NCBI GenBank assembly: GCA_028289445.1
Contig: JANQPO010000004.1
Coordinates: forward strand, 310,001-374,000
DNA: 64,000 bases
Direction: 5' to 3'
Source of the DNA: Tepidamorphaceae bacterium
GTDB lineage: Bacteria; Pseudomonadota; Alphaproteobacteria; Rhizobiales; JAKSCL01
Shown: in pieces, positions 28,394-40,505 of the stretch
Position numbering within the stretch: position 1 is the first letter of the stretch
How the letters are laid out: each line of letters begins with the position of its first letter
Program-made: the position numbers and the translations under genes
The notes under the pieces: model-generated
Databases searched by the model: none
Seen by the model: the letters and a program-made list of their open reading frames with translations, nothing else
Told to the model about the DNA's origin: nothing

Positions 28394-29353
28394 TTACGAC
28401 TGCACCTCCACCGCGTCCCACACCAGCGCCGCGATATCGGCGCCGCCGAAGGCCTTCACCTCGCGGATGCCGGTCGGTGAGGTAACGTTGATCTCGGTCA
28501 GATAATCGCCGATCACGTCGATGCCGACGAAGATGAACCCGCGCGCCTTCAGGTCCGGGCCGATGCGCGCGCAAATCTCCCGCTCCCGGTCCGTTAGCTC
28601 CGTCGGCACGGGCTTCCCGCCAACATGCAAATTGGAGCGCGCCTCGCCCGGCGCCGGCAGGCGATTGATCGCGCCGACCGGCTCGCCGTCGACCAGGATG
28701 ATGCGCTTGTCGCCGGCCCGCACATCCGGCAGATAGCGCTGGATGACGAACGGCTCGCGAAAGTTCTCCTCGAACAGTTCGACCAGCGCCGCCAGGTTTT
28801 GATCGCCGGCCGACAACAGGAACACGCCGGCCCCGCCATTGCCGTAAAGCGGCTTGATGATGATGTCGCCATGGGCCTCGCGAAAGGCCAGGATTTCCGC
28901 CCGGTCGCGGGTGATCAGCGTCGGCGGCATGAGGTCCGGATAATCGCACACAAAGAGCTTTTCCGGCGCGTTGCGCACCTCTTTCGGGTCATTGACAACA
29001 AGCGTCTTCGGGTGCACCCGCTCCAGCAGATGAGTGGCGGAGATGTAGCTCATGTCGAAGGGCGGGTCCTGGCGCATCAGGACCACATCGAAATCGGCGA
29101 GCGAGCGCCGCTCCGCCGCGCCAAGCTCCACATGGCGCCCAACCTCGTCACGCAGCACCTCAACAGGCCGACCGTTCGCAGAAACTACCCCGTCCGACAT
29201 CGCAAGCGCGTTCGGCTGATAGACGAATAGCGCATGGCCGCGCGCCTGCGCCTCCAGCATCAGCGCGAAGGTCGAGTCGCCCTTGATATCGATGGTCTCG
29301 ATCGGGTCCATCTGGACCGCTACGGTGAGCGCCACGCGGCATCCCCTCTTCAA
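28394..29353 (-). CDS. gshB: glutathione synthase
   Basis: [53 protein letters not shown]. Confidence 0.96.
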   Translation of the reverse strand: MKRGCRVALTVAVQMDPIETIDIKGDSTFALMLEAQARGHALFVYQPNALAMSDGVVSANGRPVEVLRDEVGRHVELGAAERRSLADFDVVLMRQDPPFDMSYISATHLLERVHPKTLVVNDPKEVRNAPEKLFVCDYPDLMPPTLITRDRAEILAFREAHGDIIIKPLYGNGGAGVFLLSAGDQNLAALVELFEENFREPFVIQRYLPDVRAGDKRIILVDGEPVGAINRLPAPGEARSNLHVGGKPVPTELTDREREICARIGPDLKARGFIFVGIDVIGDYLTEINVTSPTGIREVKAFGGADIAALVWDAVEVQS

Positions 29354-29359
29354 ACAACG

Positions 29360-29740
29360 TCAGGTGAAATCGACGTCGGCCTGAAACGCATCGACGATAT
29401 GTCGTGTCTGGCCGCCCGGCGCAAGCAGGACGACGTCGAAGCGCATATCGCGGTTGGCGAAGTCGGGATGATCGGCGCACCAGATATCCGCCGCCTGGGC
29501 GATCCGTTTTTGCTGGCGTGGGCTGACGGCCTCCGCCGCGCCATCGAGCGTGCGGCGTCGTTTCACCTCGACAAAGGCAACCAGATCGTCGCGCGCGGCG
29601 ATCAGATCGATCTCGCCGGTGGCGGTGCGGACCCGTTCGCCGACAATGGCAAAACCCCGATCGCGATAAAGCGCAGCGGCGCGGGCTTCGGCGTCGATCC
29701 CGCGGCGATAGGCGGCCTTGCGGGCGGCGGTGCCGGTCAC
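29360..29740 (-). CDS. YraN family protein (UPF0102)
   Basis: AEARAAALYRDRGFAIVGERVRTATGEIDLIAARDDLVAFVEVKRR. Confidence 0.92.
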   Translation of the reverse strand: MTGTAARKAAYRRGIDAEARAAALYRDRGFAIVGERVRTATGEIDLIAARDDLVAFVEVKRRRTLDGAAEAVSPRQQKRIAQAADIWCADHPDFANRDMRFDVVLLAPGGQTRHIVDAFQADVDFT

Positions 29741-30663
29741 GTCTTCCGGCCTTTCAGCGCCAGCGCCCGGTCGTAGACTGTCTTGCGTGGCAAGCCGGTT
29801 TCGGCGGTGACCGCGGCAACCGCGTCGCGCATCGTCTGGCCGGTGAGCGCGTCCGTCAGCAAGGCATCAAGGTCGATTGCCTCCGATGCGGTGTCATCTC
29901 CGCGCTCGACCAGAATGACGATCTCGCCCTTGACCGCCTTCCGACCGGCGAACTCAAAAGCCAAGTTCGATAACGATGCGCGAACGACCTCCTCGTGCCG
30001 CTTGGTTAATTCGCGCGCGACCGCCGCCGTTCGGTCGCCAAGAACCGTCGCCATATCCTTCAGGCACGCGACCAGCCGATGCGGCGCTTCATAGACGACG
30101 AGTGTGGCCGGTTCGTCCTTCAGGGCTTCAAGCCGTTTCCGGCGCGCGGTTGTCTTCGTCGGCAAGAACCCCGCGAAGAACACCGCGTCGGTTGCGATAC
30201 CGGCGACCGACAATGCGCCGGTCAGCGCTGACGCCCCGGGAACCACATGAACCGGATGTCCGGCGGCTCGCGCCGCGTCGACAAGGCGATAGCCGGGGTC
30301 GGAGATGAGCGGTGTGCCGGCATCGGAGACGAGCGCGACCGCCTCGCCGGCGGCCAGCGCATCGAGCACGGTCGGCAGCACGCGCGCGGCGTTTTGGTCG
30401 TGATAGGCCGAAAGCGTCGTCGCGATCCCGTAATGGCCGGTGAGCCGCCGCGTGATCCGTGTGTCCTCGCACAGCACCTGGTCGGCCCCGGCCAGTGTTT
30501 GCAGCGCGCGTACCGTGATATCGCCCAGATTGCCGATCGGCGTCGCCACGACATGAAGACCCGGCGCCGCCGACGGGGCACTGAAGGTTTGCCCCAGTAA
30601 CGTAAAGTTACCCACGGCTTGGCGCCCGGAAGTCTTTGCGTTTTCAAGACTCATACGTTGCAA
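29737..30663 (-). CDS. rsmI: 16S rRNA (cytidine(1402)-2'-O)-methyltransferase
   Basis: GLHVVATPIGNLGDITVRALQTLAGADQVLCEDTRITRRLTGHYGI; LVSDAGTPLISDPGYRLV. Confidence 0.95.
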   Translation of the reverse strand: MQRMSLENAKTSGRQAVGNFTLLGQTFSAPSAAPGLHVVATPIGNLGDITVRALQTLAGADQVLCEDTRITRRLTGHYGIATTLSAYHDQNAARVLPTVLDALAAGEAVALVSDAGTPLISDPGYRLVDAARAAGHPVHVVPGASALTGALSVAGIATDAVFFAGFLPTKTTARRKRLEALKDEPATLVVYEAPHRLVACLKDMATVLGDRTAAVARELTKRHEEVVRASLSNLAFEFAGRKAVKGEIVILVERGDDTASEAIDLDALLTDALTGQTMRDAVAAVTAETGLPRKTVYDRALALKGRKT

Positions 30664-30777
30664 AGACAGGTCCTTTCGCCTTACGGTCCGATGACGATTC
30701 GGTATTGTCCGCCGATCAACGGCATCGTGGCAAGGGTGATGGCCACGCCGGTCGGCTCAACGGCTGGGAGGGACCGA

Positions 30778-32022
30778 ATGGCCAGCCCCGTTTCGCGTAA
30801 CCGCAGCAGTCTCTTGCGGACATTTTCAATGGTTGCACGACGCCGTGTCGTGTCGGGCGCCGCGCTTTTCGGCGTAGCGCTTGTTGTCGCTGCTTGTAGC
30901 GCCGGCGGATTCTCGCGCCTTGGCACGATCGACGGCGCGGCACCGGATGCCGCGCCGGTTACCGGCGAGGTCATCGGCACCGGTTCGGTGCGTGTGGCGC
31001 TTCTGGTTCCAGCATCCGGCGGCGGCAACACAGGTGCCATCGCGCGGGGCCTGCGCAACGCCGCCGAGCTTGCGGTCGGTGATTTTTCCGCAGCCGATAT
31101 CCAGGTCATCGTGAAGGATACGCAAGGCTCGCCCGCCGGCGCTCAAGCGGCGGCGCAAGCGGCCGTCTCCGAAGGCGCGGAACTGATCCTCGGGCCATTG
31201 ATCTCGTCGTCCGTTTCGGCGGCCGCCTCCGTGGCTCGTGGCGCGAATGTGCCGATCATCGCGTTTTCCACCGACACGAGCGTTGCCGGCCAGGGGGTCT
31301 ACCTGCTGAGCTTCCTGCCGCAAAACGATATCCGCCGCGTCGTCAACTACGCCCACGGCCAGGGGCGTCGTAGTCATGCCGCGCTGTTGCCCGACAACGC
31401 CTATGGTCGCGTGGTCGAAGGCGCCTTCCGGGAGACGGCAGCGGCGCGGGGAACCCGTGTGGTCGCAATCGAGCGATACTCCAACAACCAAGCCGCCGTC
31501 GTTGGACCGGCGCAGAGCCTGGCCGCGAGCGCGGTCGGCAATGCCGATGCGCTCTTGATGCCGGATGGATCCGGCGCGGTCGCGGCCATCACACCGATCT
31601 TGTCGACACAGGGCGTGAACCCGCAATCCATCAAGCTGCTTGGCTCCGGTCAGTGGAATTCGACCGCGTTTCGCCAGAATCCGTTCCTCCAGGGTGCCTG
31701 GTATCCGGCGCCCGATCCGACCGGCTGGACGAATTTCGTGTCGCGCTATCAAGCGAAATTCGGGTCCGCGCCGCCGCGCCTTGCGTCGCTCTCTTACGAC
31801 GCCGTGAGCCTTGCGGCCGCATTGACCCGCGCGCCGGCCGGGCGGCGATACACCGATGGCGTGTTGACCAATCCGAGCGGCTTTTCCGGCATCGATGGAA
31901 TTTTCCGGTTCAAGCGCGACGGCAGCAACGAGCGCGGCCTGGCGATCCTCGAAATCACCGCCGGTGGAGGGACCAGAACGGTCGATCCGGCGCCGAAGCG
32001 GTTCGGTCTGCTGGGTAGCTAG
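30778..32022 (+). CDS. penicillin-binding protein activator (LpoA-like lipoprotein, periplasmic-binding fold)
   Basis: Lipobox region GVALVVAACSAGG; VRVALLVPASGGGNTGAIARGLRNAAELAVGDF. Confidence 0.85.
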   Translation: MASPVSRNRSSLLRTFSMVARRRVVSGAALFGVALVVAACSAGGFSRLGTIDGAAPDAAPVTGEVIGTGSVRVALLVPASGGGNTGAIARGLRNAAELAVGDFSAADIQVIVKDTQGSPAGAQAAAQAAVSEGAELILGPLISSSVSAAASVARGANVPIIAFSTDTSVAGQGVYLLSFLPQNDIRRVVNYAHGQGRRSHAALLPDNAYGRVVEGAFRETAAARGTRVVAIERYSNNQAAVVGPAQSLAASAVGNADALLMPDGSGAVAAITPILSTQGVNPQSIKLLGSGQWNSTAFRQNPFLQGAWYPAPDPTGWTNFVSRYQAKFGSAPPRLASLSYDAVSLAAALTRAPAGRRYTDGVLTNPSGFSGIDGIFRFKRDGSNERGLAILEITAGGGTRTVDPAPKRFGLLGS

Positions 32023-33182
32023 TCTGCAGCGCCAACGGCCATCAAATCGACGACGAGCCGGTTGAGCACCGGCCGGCCCCTGTCGGTCGCGTGCAACCGC
32101 CCTTCGCTCTGCGCGACAAAGCCCTGATCGGAAAGGCTGGCCACGACCTCTGAAGCGAGCGGCCTGCCGGCAATCCTCTCGTAGCGTGCCAGATCGATGC
32201 CGGCATCGATCCGCAGACCCATCATCAAGAGTTCGTCCGCTGCCTCGGCTCGGCTCGCGCGACGATAAGCGCTGGTTCCATGACCGTGTCGCTCCACGGC
32301 ATCGCGCCAGGTTTCCGGGTGCGCGAGACGCACGGTTTCGATGCGGCGGCCGTCACGCCAAAAGCGGCCATGGGCGCCCGGCCCGACACCGATGAAATCA
32401 CCGCACTGCCAGTAGATCAGATTGTGGCGGGACTCCGCTCCCGGCCTGGCATGGTTGGAGACCTCATAGGCTGGAAGTCCAGCCGCGTCGCACAGCGCCT
32501 GTGTCGCCTCGTAGAGCGTGGCGCTCGTGTCCGCATCGGGAACCGGAAGTCGTCCCGCATTGTGCAGCGCGTGAAACGGTGTCCCTGGCTCGATTGTGAG
32601 CTGGTAAAGCGACAGGTGAGCGGGTTTGCGCGCCAGCGCCTGCGACAATTCATCGGTCCAAGCGCTCACGGATTGGCCGGGCCGGGCATAGATCAGATCG
32701 AAGGAGACACGGTCGAAAATATCGTTCGCGATATCGACCGCATCAAGCGCTTCCGCCGCTGTATGCAGCCGGCCAAGCGCCTGCAAGTCCTTGTCGTTCA
32801 AGGCCTGAACGCCAAGCGAGACGCGATTGACGCCGGCAGCTCGGTAGGCTTCGAAGCGCTCGGCCTCGACGCTGGTCGGGTTGGCCTCCAAGGTGATTTC
32901 GACGTCCTCGGCGAGCGGCCAGCAATCGCGCACGGCATCCAGAATGGTCGCGACCGTGTCCGCAGCCATCAACGACGGGGTTCCGCCACCGAGAAAAACG
33001 CTCCCGACGACGCGACCTTCATGGCCTGCCGCCGCCTGATTCAGCTCTTGAACGAATGCCGCCGCATAGCGGCTCTGATCGACGCCGTCATGCCGAACAT
33101 GGGAATTGAAGTCGCAATAGGGGCACTTCGCCGCGCAAAACGGCCAGTGGACATAGATCCCGAAATCCGGGTCCTCGGTCAT
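32019..33182 (-). CDS. hemW: radical SAM heme chaperone HemW
   Basis: [34 protein letters not shown]. Confidence 0.95.
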   Translation of the reverse strand: MTEDPDFGIYVHWPFCAAKCPYCDFNSHVRHDGVDQSRYAAAFVQELNQAAAGHEGRVVGSVFLGGGTPSLMAADTVATILDAVRDCWPLAEDVEITLEANPTSVEAERFEAYRAAGVNRVSLGVQALNDKDLQALGRLHTAAEALDAVDIANDIFDRVSFDLIYARPGQSVSAWTDELSQALARKPAHLSLYQLTIEPGTPFHALHNAGRLPVPDADTSATLYEATQALCDAAGLPAYEVSNHARPGAESRHNLIYWQCGDFIGVGPGAHGRFWRDGRRIETVRLAHPETWRDAVERHGHGTSAYRRASRAEAADELLMMGLRIDAGIDLARYERIAGRPLASEVVASLSDQGFVAQSEGRLHATDRGRPVLNRLVVDLMAVGAAD

Positions 33183-33838
33183 TGCGCCCCGAAGACGGCC
33201 CCGGCGAATTTCGCGAACGCGCGCGAACGGTGCGACAGGCCGAGATCGCCGCGCCCCGCCTCCCAGGCGTGTTTCTCGCTGGCCGGCATCTCTCCAAAGG
33301 TCACGTCATATCCATCTGGCTTGAAAACCGGATCATAGCCGAAGCCTTTGTCGCCACGCGGCGGCCACACCAGGGTTCCGTCGACCTCGCCGCGAAAATA
33401 TTCCGCATGGCCGTCGGGCCAGCACAGACAGAGTACGGCAACGAACCGAGCGGTTCGTTTCTGCTCTTCGGTTGCGCCGGCGGCCTGAAGCCGCTCCTCT
33501 ACATTGCGCATGGCCATGGTGAAATCGCGGCTGCCATCAGGCAGTTTGGCCCAATCCGCTGTGTGCACGCCGGGATCGCCACCAAGCGCGTCGACGCACA
33601 GACCGGAATCGTCCGAGAGCGCCGGCAAGCCCGTCGCGACAGTCGCCGCGTACGCCTTCGTATAGGCATTTTCCTCAAACGTCGTTCCGTTTTCCTCCGG
33701 TTCCGGCAACCCGCGCTCGGCCGCGGACACGACGGTGATGCCGAACGGTTCGATCAGGTCGACGATCTCGCGTATCTTGCCGGCATTGTGGCTGGCGACC
33801 AGGAGTTCGCGATCCGTGAAGGGCCGGGTCTCAGCCAT
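33179..33838 (-). CDS. rdgB: XTP/dITP diphosphatase
   Basis: [51 protein letters not shown]. Confidence 0.95.
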   Translation of the reverse strand: MAETRPFTDRELLVASHNAGKIREIVDLIEPFGITVVSAAERGLPEPEENGTTFEENAYTKAYAATVATGLPALSDDSGLCVDALGGDPGVHTADWAKLPDGSRDFTMAMRNVEERLQAAGATEEQKRTARFVAVLCLCWPDGHAEYFRGEVDGTLVWPPRGDKGFGYDPVFKPDGYDVTFGEMPASEKHAWEAGRGDLGLSHRSRAFAKFAGAVFGAQ

Positions 33839-33840
33839 CG

Positions 33841-34554
33841 TCAGGCGATGGTCAGCTTTTGCATCGACACCAGTTCGCCAATCCCGTGTCGGGCAAGCGC
33901 CAGCAACGCGGCGAACTCGTCCTCGCTGAACGGCTTGCCCTCCGCCGTCGCCTGGACTTCGACGAGCCCGCCGGCACCCGTCATGACGAAATTGGCGTCG
34001 GTCTCGGCGTCGGAATCTTCTAGATAGTCGAGATCGAGGACAGGCGTGTCCTTGTAGATGCCGCAGGATACCGCCGCGATGTGATCGGTGATCGCCGTCG
34101 GCTGGACCATGTCGCGCGCCGCCATCCACTGGACGCAGTCGTGCAGCGCCACCCAAGCCCCGGTGATCGCCGCCGTCCGCGTGCCGCCATCGGCCTGGAT
34201 GACGTCGCAATCGACACTGATTTGCCGTTCTCCAAGTGCTTCCAAGTCGATCACGGCGCGCAGCGACCGACCGATCAGCCGTTGGATTTCCTGGGTGCGA
34301 CCGGATTGTTTGCCGGCAGCCGCCTCCCGCCGCATGCGCTCGGTCGTCGAGCGCGGCAACATGCCGTACTCCGCCGTCACCCAGCCGCGACCGCCGCCCC
34401 GCAACCAGGGCGGTACACGGTCCTCCAGGCTCGCCGTACACAGCACATGAGTGTCGCCGAATTTGACGAAACACGAGCCTTCGGCATGGCGCGAACAGCG
34501 CCGCTCAAGCGACACGCGCCGCATTTCGTTGGGTTGCCGTTCGGAAGGGCGCAT
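33841..34554 (-). CDS. rph: ribonuclease PH
   Basis: [46 protein letters not shown]. Confidence 0.97.
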   Translation of the reverse strand: MRPSERQPNEMRRVSLERRCSRHAEGSCFVKFGDTHVLCTASLEDRVPPWLRGGGRGWVTAEYGMLPRSTTERMRREAAAGKQSGRTQEIQRLIGRSLRAVIDLEALGERQISVDCDVIQADGGTRTAAITGAWVALHDCVQWMAARDMVQPTAITDHIAAVSCGIYKDTPVLDLDYLEDSDAETDANFVMTGAGGLVEVQATAEGKPFSEDEFAALLALARHGIGELVSMQKLTIA

Positions 34555-34701
34555 GACGGCCGCATCTCCTTAAGGAACAAACGCCGCCGTCATAAGCCGG
34601 CTGGCGCGCCCCGTAAAGCCGGTTCGCCCGATGGGCGTCCGGATTGACGGCCATGGGGAGGAATCCCTACATATCTGCCACGTCAGACCGACCCAAAGGC
34701 C

Positions 34702-35796
34702 ATGAACCAAGCACCGAGCCTTACCGAACTGGACCAGCGATCGCGTGAGATATTCCGTCAGATCGTCCAGGCCTATATCGAAACCGGCGATCCCTCCGGC
34801 TCACGCAACATTTCGCGCTCGCTGCCGATGACCCTTTCGCCGGCATCGGTGCGCAATGTGATGGCGGACTTGGAGGCCCTCGGTCTGATCTATGCGCCGC
34901 ACACCAGTGCCGGCCGACTGCCGACAGAAACCGGTCTCAGGCTGTTCGTCGACGGTATGATGGAGGTTGGCGACCTGGCGCCCGATGAGCGGCAGAAGAT
35001 CGAAAAGCAGGTGGCCGGCGATACCGCCACCACGTCCATAGAATCGTTGTTGAACGAAGCCAGTCAGCTTCTCTCGGGGCTATCGCTTGGCGCAGGTGTC
35101 GTGCTGGCTAACAAGGCCGACAGCCCGGTCCAGCACATCGAGTTCGTGCGGATCGACCCGACGCGGGCGCTTGTGGTTCTGGTCGGCGATGGCGGCAAGG
35201 TGGAGAATCGGATCATCGATCTGCCGCCCGGCCTGCCGACCTCGGCCCTGACCGAGGCATCGAATTATCTCAACGCCCACTTGAATGGCGGCACGCTGTC
35301 GCAACTGCGCGCTGCGATCGAGAAGTTGCGCGCCGACCGGAAATCCGAGCTGGATGCCTTGACGGAGAAGATTGTCGACGCCGGCCTCGCCGTTTGGGCC
35401 GGCGGCGACGACGTCGATGCGCCGAAATTGATCGTGCGCGGCCGCTCCAACCTTCTCTCCGAGGCCAGCGCCCAGGACGACCTGGAGCGGATCCGGATGC
35501 TTTTTGACGATCTGGAGACGAAGGATGCCTTGGTCCGTCTCCTTTCGGCATCCGAGGACGCCGACGGCGTGCGCATCTTCATCGGATCGGAGAACAAGCT
35601 CTTTTCCCTTTCCGGCTCATCGCTGATCGTCTCGCCCTATCGCGATGGCGGCAAGCAGATCGTCGGCGTTCTGGGCGTCATCGGCCCGACGCGGCTCAAC
35701 TATGCGCGTATCATTCCCATGGTCGACTACACCGCCAAATTGGTCGGGGAGCTTCTGGCGCAATCGCGCCTCGCGCCAAGCGATCTTCAAACTTGA
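34702..35796 (+). CDS. hrcA: heat-inducible transcription repressor HrcA
   Basis: [72 protein letters not shown]. Confidence 0.96.
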   Translation: MNQAPSLTELDQRSREIFRQIVQAYIETGDPSGSRNISRSLPMTLSPASVRNVMADLEALGLIYAPHTSAGRLPTETGLRLFVDGMMEVGDLAPDERQKIEKQVAGDTATTSIESLLNEASQLLSGLSLGAGVVLANKADSPVQHIEFVRIDPTRALVVLVGDGGKVENRIIDLPPGLPTSALTEASNYLNAHLNGGTLSQLRAAIEKLRADRKSELDALTEKIVDAGLAVWAGGDDVDAPKLIVRGRSNLLSEASAQDDLERIRMLFDDLETKDALVRLLSASEDADGVRIFIGSENKLFSLSGSSLIVSPYRDGGKQIVGVLGVIGPTRLNYARIIPMVDYTAKLVGELLAQSRLAPSDLQT

Positions 35797-35856
35797 TTTT
35801 TTGGCCCCGACAGTCGATATGCGCGGGCACCGCCTGAACAAAATGCGCAGCGAGAC

Positions 35857-36585
35857 GTGACGACAATGGACGAACCGACACCGTCGAAACCGGAAACCGA
35901 GGCGTCAGTCAAACCGGAGCCTGAGGCGGCTACGCCGGAGGTTGAGCAAGAGAACGCAGCCGAGACGCCTGAGAGTGCTTGGTCGTCTGGCGCCGAGGCG
36001 GAGCGGATCGCTGAACTGGAAGCGGAAAACGCCGACGTCAAGGATCGGTTGCTGCGCCTGGCCGCCGACATGGAGAACCTGCGCCGGCGGACCGAAAAAG
36101 ACGTGCGCGACGCTAGCCAGTATGCCATCGCGAAGTTTGCCCGCGACGTGGTGAGCGTTGGCGATAACCTGCAGCGTGCGCTTGATTCCGTGCCCATCGA
36201 GGACCGGGAGGCGGCGGAGGCAGGGTTGAAGGCACTTCTTGAGGGCGTCGACATGACAGCCCGTGACCTCGACAACATGCTCGGGCGGCACGGCATCACC
36301 CGGATTGATCCCAAGGGCGAGAAATTCGATCCCAACAGCCATGAAGCCGTCTTCCAAGTGCCCGACGAGACCGTGCCGGCCGGGACCGTCGCGCAAGTCA
36401 TGCAGCCGGGCTACACGATCGGCGACAGGGTCCTGCGTCCGGCCATGGTCGGCGTGTCGGCTGGCGGTCCGAAAGAGGCCCCCGTAACTGACGAGGCCGG
36501 CGAAGCGGCTCCCGAAGCCGAGGACGCAGCGACCTCGCAGGACGACACCGTACCGCCCGGATCGACGGTCGACAAAACCGCTTGA
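35857..36585 (+). CDS. grpE: nucleotide exchange factor GrpE
   Basis: [48 protein letters not shown]. Confidence 0.96.
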   Translation: MTTMDEPTPSKPETEASVKPEPEAATPEVEQENAAETPESAWSSGAEAERIAELEAENADVKDRLLRLAADMENLRRRTEKDVRDASQYAIAKFARDVVSVGDNLQRALDSVPIEDREAAEAGLKALLEGVDMTARDLDNMLGRHGITRIDPKGEKFDPNSHEAVFQVPDETVPAGTVAQVMQPGYTIGDRVLRPAMVGVSAGGPKEAPVTDEAGEAAPEAEDAATSQDDTVPPGSTVDKTA

Positions 36586-36715
36586 CCCATACCGGCTCTG
36601 AACGCCGGCCTCATTTCAGCCCGCATGTCCTGGTCTCCTTCGATTGTCACTTGCGTGCCATAGTTTTGTTGTTAAGCTGTGGCTTAATTAAGAATGCAGG
36701 TAGGGGAGCCGCAAC

Positions 36716-37102
36716 ATGACCGGACATGGACACTTCCACTGGAACGAATTGATGACCCGCGACCCGGCGGGCGCGAAAAAGTTCTATGGCGACACGATCG
36801 GATGGACATTCGATGACGTGCCGATGCCCGAAGGCATCTACACGGTGTGCATGGACGGCGAGACGCCGGTCGGCGGGATTTTCGACATGAACGGCATGGA
36901 CCAGATGGAGGGCATTCCGTCCCACTGGTTCGCCTATCTCTCCGTCGACGACATCGACGCGCGGTTGGCTAAAGCCAAAGCCGCGGGCGCGACGGTCATG
37001 CGCGAGCCGTTCGATGTCGAAGGCGTCGGCCGCATCGCCATCATTCAGCAGCCGGATGGCGCGGCGATCGGATGGATGACCCCGGCTCCGCCTCCGGCGT
37101 AG
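36716..37102 (+). CDS. VOC family (glyoxalase-like) protein
   Basis: HFHWNELMTRDPAGAKKFYGDTIGWTFDDVPMPEGIYTVCMDG. Confidence 0.9.
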   Translation: MTGHGHFHWNELMTRDPAGAKKFYGDTIGWTFDDVPMPEGIYTVCMDGETPVGGIFDMNGMDQMEGIPSHWFAYLSVDDIDARLAKAKAAGATVMREPFDVEGVGRIAIIQQPDGAAIGWMTPAPPPA

Positions 37103-37111
37103 GTGCTGCGG

Positions 37112-37732
37112 TCAAACCGCTTCGGTGACCCGCCGCAGCGTCAAGTTGATCCGCCCGCCGCCTTTGAGAAGCGTCGAGGTATCGGGAACAATCCGATCGA
37201 TGCCGTGATAGGCAAGGCGTGCGGGCCCCGCCAGCACGATGGCATCGCCGGATGACAACTTGACCGAGCGGGTCGGCGCCTTGCGCTCTTGCCCGCCGAC
37301 GCGAAAGACACCGGTGTCGCCGAGCGACATCGACACAACCGGCGCCGCAAATTCCTCTTCGTCTGAGTCCTTGTGCAGGCCCATGCGGGCTTTCGGGCCG
37401 TAGAAGTTGATGAGACACGCCTCCGGCGGCGCATCGAAGTCCGCCAGGTCCGACCAGGCCGCCATCAAGGCGTCCGGGATCGCCGGCCACGGCTGGCCGG
37501 TGACGGGGTGGGTTGGCTGATAGCGATAGCCGCCGTCCTTGTCCGATACCCAGCCGAGTGGACCGCAATTCGTCATCTTGACTGAGAAGGGCTTTCCCGT
37601 TCTGGGCATCGTCGGCGCAAAGAGCGGCGCCTCGGCGACGATCTTTCTCAGCGTGTCGCGCAAGGCTTCTTGTGCCGCGCGGTCGAGATAGCCGGGCAGA
37701 TATGTGACGCCGTCGGCAATCGTCATGGCCAT
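37112..37732 (-). CDS. alkB: alpha-ketoglutarate-dependent dioxygenase AlkB
   Basis: PEACLINFYGPKARMGLHKDSDEEEFAAPVVSMSLGDTGVFRVGG; RLAYHGIDRI; INLTLRRV. Confidence 0.93.
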   Translation of the reverse strand: MAMTIADGVTYLPGYLDRAAQEALRDTLRKIVAEAPLFAPTMPRTGKPFSVKMTNCGPLGWVSDKDGGYRYQPTHPVTGQPWPAIPDALMAAWSDLADFDAPPEACLINFYGPKARMGLHKDSDEEEFAAPVVSMSLGDTGVFRVGGQERKAPTRSVKLSSGDAIVLAGPARLAYHGIDRIVPDTSTLLKGGGRINLTLRRVTEAV

Positions 37733-37825
37733 CGCGTCAATTCTCCCGACGTTTCGACATAAGAACCGCTCACGCCACCCTTACGTATCGAGTTCAATTG
37801 CTGAACTGCCGAAGGGCCTTCTTCC

Positions 37826-38233
37826 ATGACCGCCCCCATCCACACAAGTCTATACGCCCTCCTGTCGGCGGTCCTCTTCGTCTATCTGTCGTCGCGCGTG
37901 ATCCGGACCCGTCGAACGGCCCGGGTCGCGGTTGGCACCGGCGACGATGCGGCGCTGCTGCGCGCGACACGAGTCCATGGAAATTTCGCTGAATACGCGC
38001 CCTTTACCTTGCTCCTGATCGCACTCGCTGAGCTCAATGGTGCTTGGCCCATGCTTATTCACGCGCTCGGCCTTCTTCTAGTCGCCGGACGTGCGGCCCA
38101 TGCCTACGGGCTTGCGCCAACGAAGGATAAGTTCGACTTCCGAGTGCGTGGCATGGCGATGACCTTTTTCGCGCTGATCGGGGCAGCGGTAACCGCTGCA
38201 ATCTTTGCGGTTTTGCAGCTTCTTGGCGGCTGA
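37826..38233 (+). CDS. MAPEG family membrane protein
   Basis: LRATRVHGNFAEYAPFTLLLIALAELNG; RAAHAYGL. Confidence 0.9.
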   Translation: MTAPIHTSLYALLSAVLFVYLSSRVIRTRRTARVAVGTGDDAALLRATRVHGNFAEYAPFTLLLIALAELNGAWPMLIHALGLLLVAGRAAHAYGLAPTKDKFDFRVRGMAMTFFALIGAAVTAAIFAVLQLLGG

Positions 38234-38239
38234 TCGCGG

Positions 38240-38268
38240 CTTGCGCGCAAGCACCGGCTTTCCTATAT
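38240..38268 (+). promoter_or_regulatory. candidate RpoH (heat-shock) promoter of dnaKJ
   Basis: CTTGCG - 16 nt - CCTATAT, about 150 nt upstream of dnaK; resembles the alphaproteobacterial RpoH consensus. Confidence 0.55.
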
Positions 38269-38421
38269 ACCGCGCGAGGTCTTCCGTCTTTTGGGCGGGG
38301 GTTTTGTCCACGTATGGGGACCGGCGACACGAAGGTCCGCGCGCTCCAGGCGACAGGCCGGAGCGTGCGTGCGACGCCTGAACGGGTCCGGTCGGTCCGC
38401 CAAGACATGAGGTAAATGAAC

Positions 38422-40365
38422 ATGGCGAAGGTAATCGGCATCGACCTCGGCACGACGAATTCGTGTGTCGCGGTCATGGACGGCAAGGATCCAAAGGTCA
38501 TTGAGAACGCCGAGGGCGCGCGCACGACCCCCTCAATGGTCGCGTTTTCCAGCGACAATGAGCGGCTCGTGGGCCTGCCCGCCAAGCGCCAGGCGGTCAC
38601 CAATCCGGAAAACACCTTGTTCGCGGTCAAGCGGCTGATCGGTCGCCGCTACGACGACCCGACGGTGAAAAAGGACCAGAAGCTGGTCCCCTACAAGATC
38701 GTCAAGGCCGACAACGGCGACGCCTGGGTCGAGGCCAATAGCGAAGCCTATTCGCCGTCGCAGGTCTCCGCCTTCATTCTGCAAAAGATGAAGGAGACGG
38801 CCGAGGGTTATCTCGGCGAGAAAGTCGAGCAGGCGGTCATCACCGTTCCGGCCTACTTCAACGACGCCCAGCGCCAGGCGACCAAGGATGCCGGCAAGTT
38901 CGCCGGTCTGGAAGTGCTGCGCATCATCAACGAGCCGACCGCTGCCGCGCTGGCCTACGGTCTCGACAAGAAAGAAGGCAAGACCATCGCCGTCTACGAT
39001 CTGGGCGGCGGCACGTTCGACATCTCGATCCTTGAGATCGGCGATGGCGTCTTCGAAGTGAAGTCGACCAATGGCGACACCTTCCTCGGCGGCGAGGATT
39101 TCGACATGCGCCTGGTCGAGTACCTGGCCGAGGAGTTCAAGAAAGAACAGGGCATCGACCTAAAGGCCGACAAGCTCGCCCTTCAGCGCCTGAAGGAGGC
39201 CGCCGAAAAGGCGAAGATCGAGCTGTCCTCGTCGAGCCAGACCGAGGTCAACCTGCCGTTTATCACGGCCGACCAGTCCGGCCCGAAACACCTCACCATC
39301 AAGCTCACCCGCGCCAAGCTCGAAGCCTTGGTCGACGATCTGGTGCAAAAGACCATCAAACCGTGCCAGGCCGCGCTCAAGGATGCCAGCATCTCGGCCG
39401 GCGAGATCGACGAAGTGATCCTGGTCGGCGGTATGACGCGCATGCCGAAGGTTCAAGAGGCGGTGAAGGACTTCTTCGGCAAGGAACCGCACAAAGGCGT
39501 CAACCCGGACGAGGTCGTCGCCATGGGCGCGGCTATCCAGGCCGGCGTCTTGCAGGGCGACGTCAAGGACGTTCTGCTTCTCGACGTTACGCCGTTGTCG
39601 CTCGGTATTGAGACGCTGGGCGGTGTCTTCACCCGGCTGATCGACCGCAACACGACGATCCCGACCAAGAAGAGCCAGGTGTTCTCGACCGCTGAAGACA
39701 ACCAGTCGGCCGTCACCATTCGGGTCTTCCAGGGTGAGCGTGAAATGGCCGCCGACAACAAGATGCTCGGCCAGTTCGACCTGGTCGGCATTCCGCCGGC
39801 ACCGCGTGGCATGCCCCAGATCGAGGTGACCTTCGACATCGACGCTAACGGCATCGTCAATGTTTCGGCCAAGGACAAGGGCACCGGCAAGGAGCAGCAG
39901 ATCCGCATCCAGGCCTCCGGCGGATTGTCCGACGACGACATCGAATCGATGGTGAAGGATGCCGAGTCGCACGCCGAGGAAGACAAGAAAAAGCGCGAGC
40001 TGGTTGAAGCCAAGAACCAGGGCGAGGCGCTTGTCCACTCGACCGAGAAGTCGATGGCCGAGGTCGGCGACAAGCTCGAAGAGGCCGACAAGACCGCGAT
40101 CGAAGAGGCGGTTGCCGCTTTGAAGACCGCGCTTGAAGGTGAGGACAAGGACGACATCGACGCCAAGCTTCAGGCGCTCGCTCAGGCTTCCATGAAGCTC
40201 GGCGAGGCCGTCTATGCCCAAAGCCAGGCGGAAGCCGCCGAAGCGGCTGAAGCGGACGGTGACGACAACGGTGGCGGCGATGCCGACGCGGGCGAAGATG
40301 TCGTCGATGCCGATTTCGAAGACATTTCGGACGACGACGACGAAGACCAGAAAAAGTCGGCGTGA
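38422..40365 (+). CDS. dnaK: molecular chaperone DnaK
   Basis: [42 protein letters not shown]. Confidence 0.99.
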   Translation: MAKVIGIDLGTTNSCVAVMDGKDPKVIENAEGARTTPSMVAFSSDNERLVGLPAKRQAVTNPENTLFAVKRLIGRRYDDPTVKKDQKLVPYKIVKADNGDAWVEANSEAYSPSQVSAFILQKMKETAEGYLGEKVEQAVITVPAYFNDAQRQATKDAGKFAGLEVLRIINEPTAAALAYGLDKKEGKTIAVYDLGGGTFDISILEIGDGVFEVKSTNGDTFLGGEDFDMRLVEYLAEEFKKEQGIDLKADKLALQRLKEAAEKAKIELSSSSQTEVNLPFITADQSGPKHLTIKLTRAKLEALVDDLVQKTIKPCQAALKDASISAGEIDEVILVGGMTRMPKVQEAVKDFFGKEPHKGVNPDEVVAMGAAIQAGVLQGDVKDVLLLDVTPLSLGIETLGGVFTRLIDRNTTIPTKKSQVFSTAEDNQSAVTIRVFQGEREMAADNKMLGQFDLVGIPPAPRGMPQIEVTFDIDANGIVNVSAKDKGTGKEQQIRIQASGGLSDDDIESMVKDAESHAEEDKKKRELVEAKNQGEALVHSTEKSMAEVGDKLEEADKTAIEEAVAALKTALEGEDKDDIDAKLQALAQASMKLGEAVYAQSQAEAAEAAEADGDDNGGGDADAGEDVVDADFEDISDDDDEDQKKSA

Positions 40366-40505
40366 CCGGCCGATCCTCGCTCTGTTGCCCGGGCCGGTGC
40401 CATGACGCCGGCCGCGGGCGGACAGCTTTCCGACACGACCGACAGGTTCGCGAGTTCCCGTTGGCGACAATGACAGCGCGCAATTGGGCCGCGAGACGTT
40501 GACCC

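Noticed and set aside
36590-36715. CIRCE element near hrcA-grpE
   Set aside because: No TTAGCACTC-N9-GAGTGCTAA inverted repeat found
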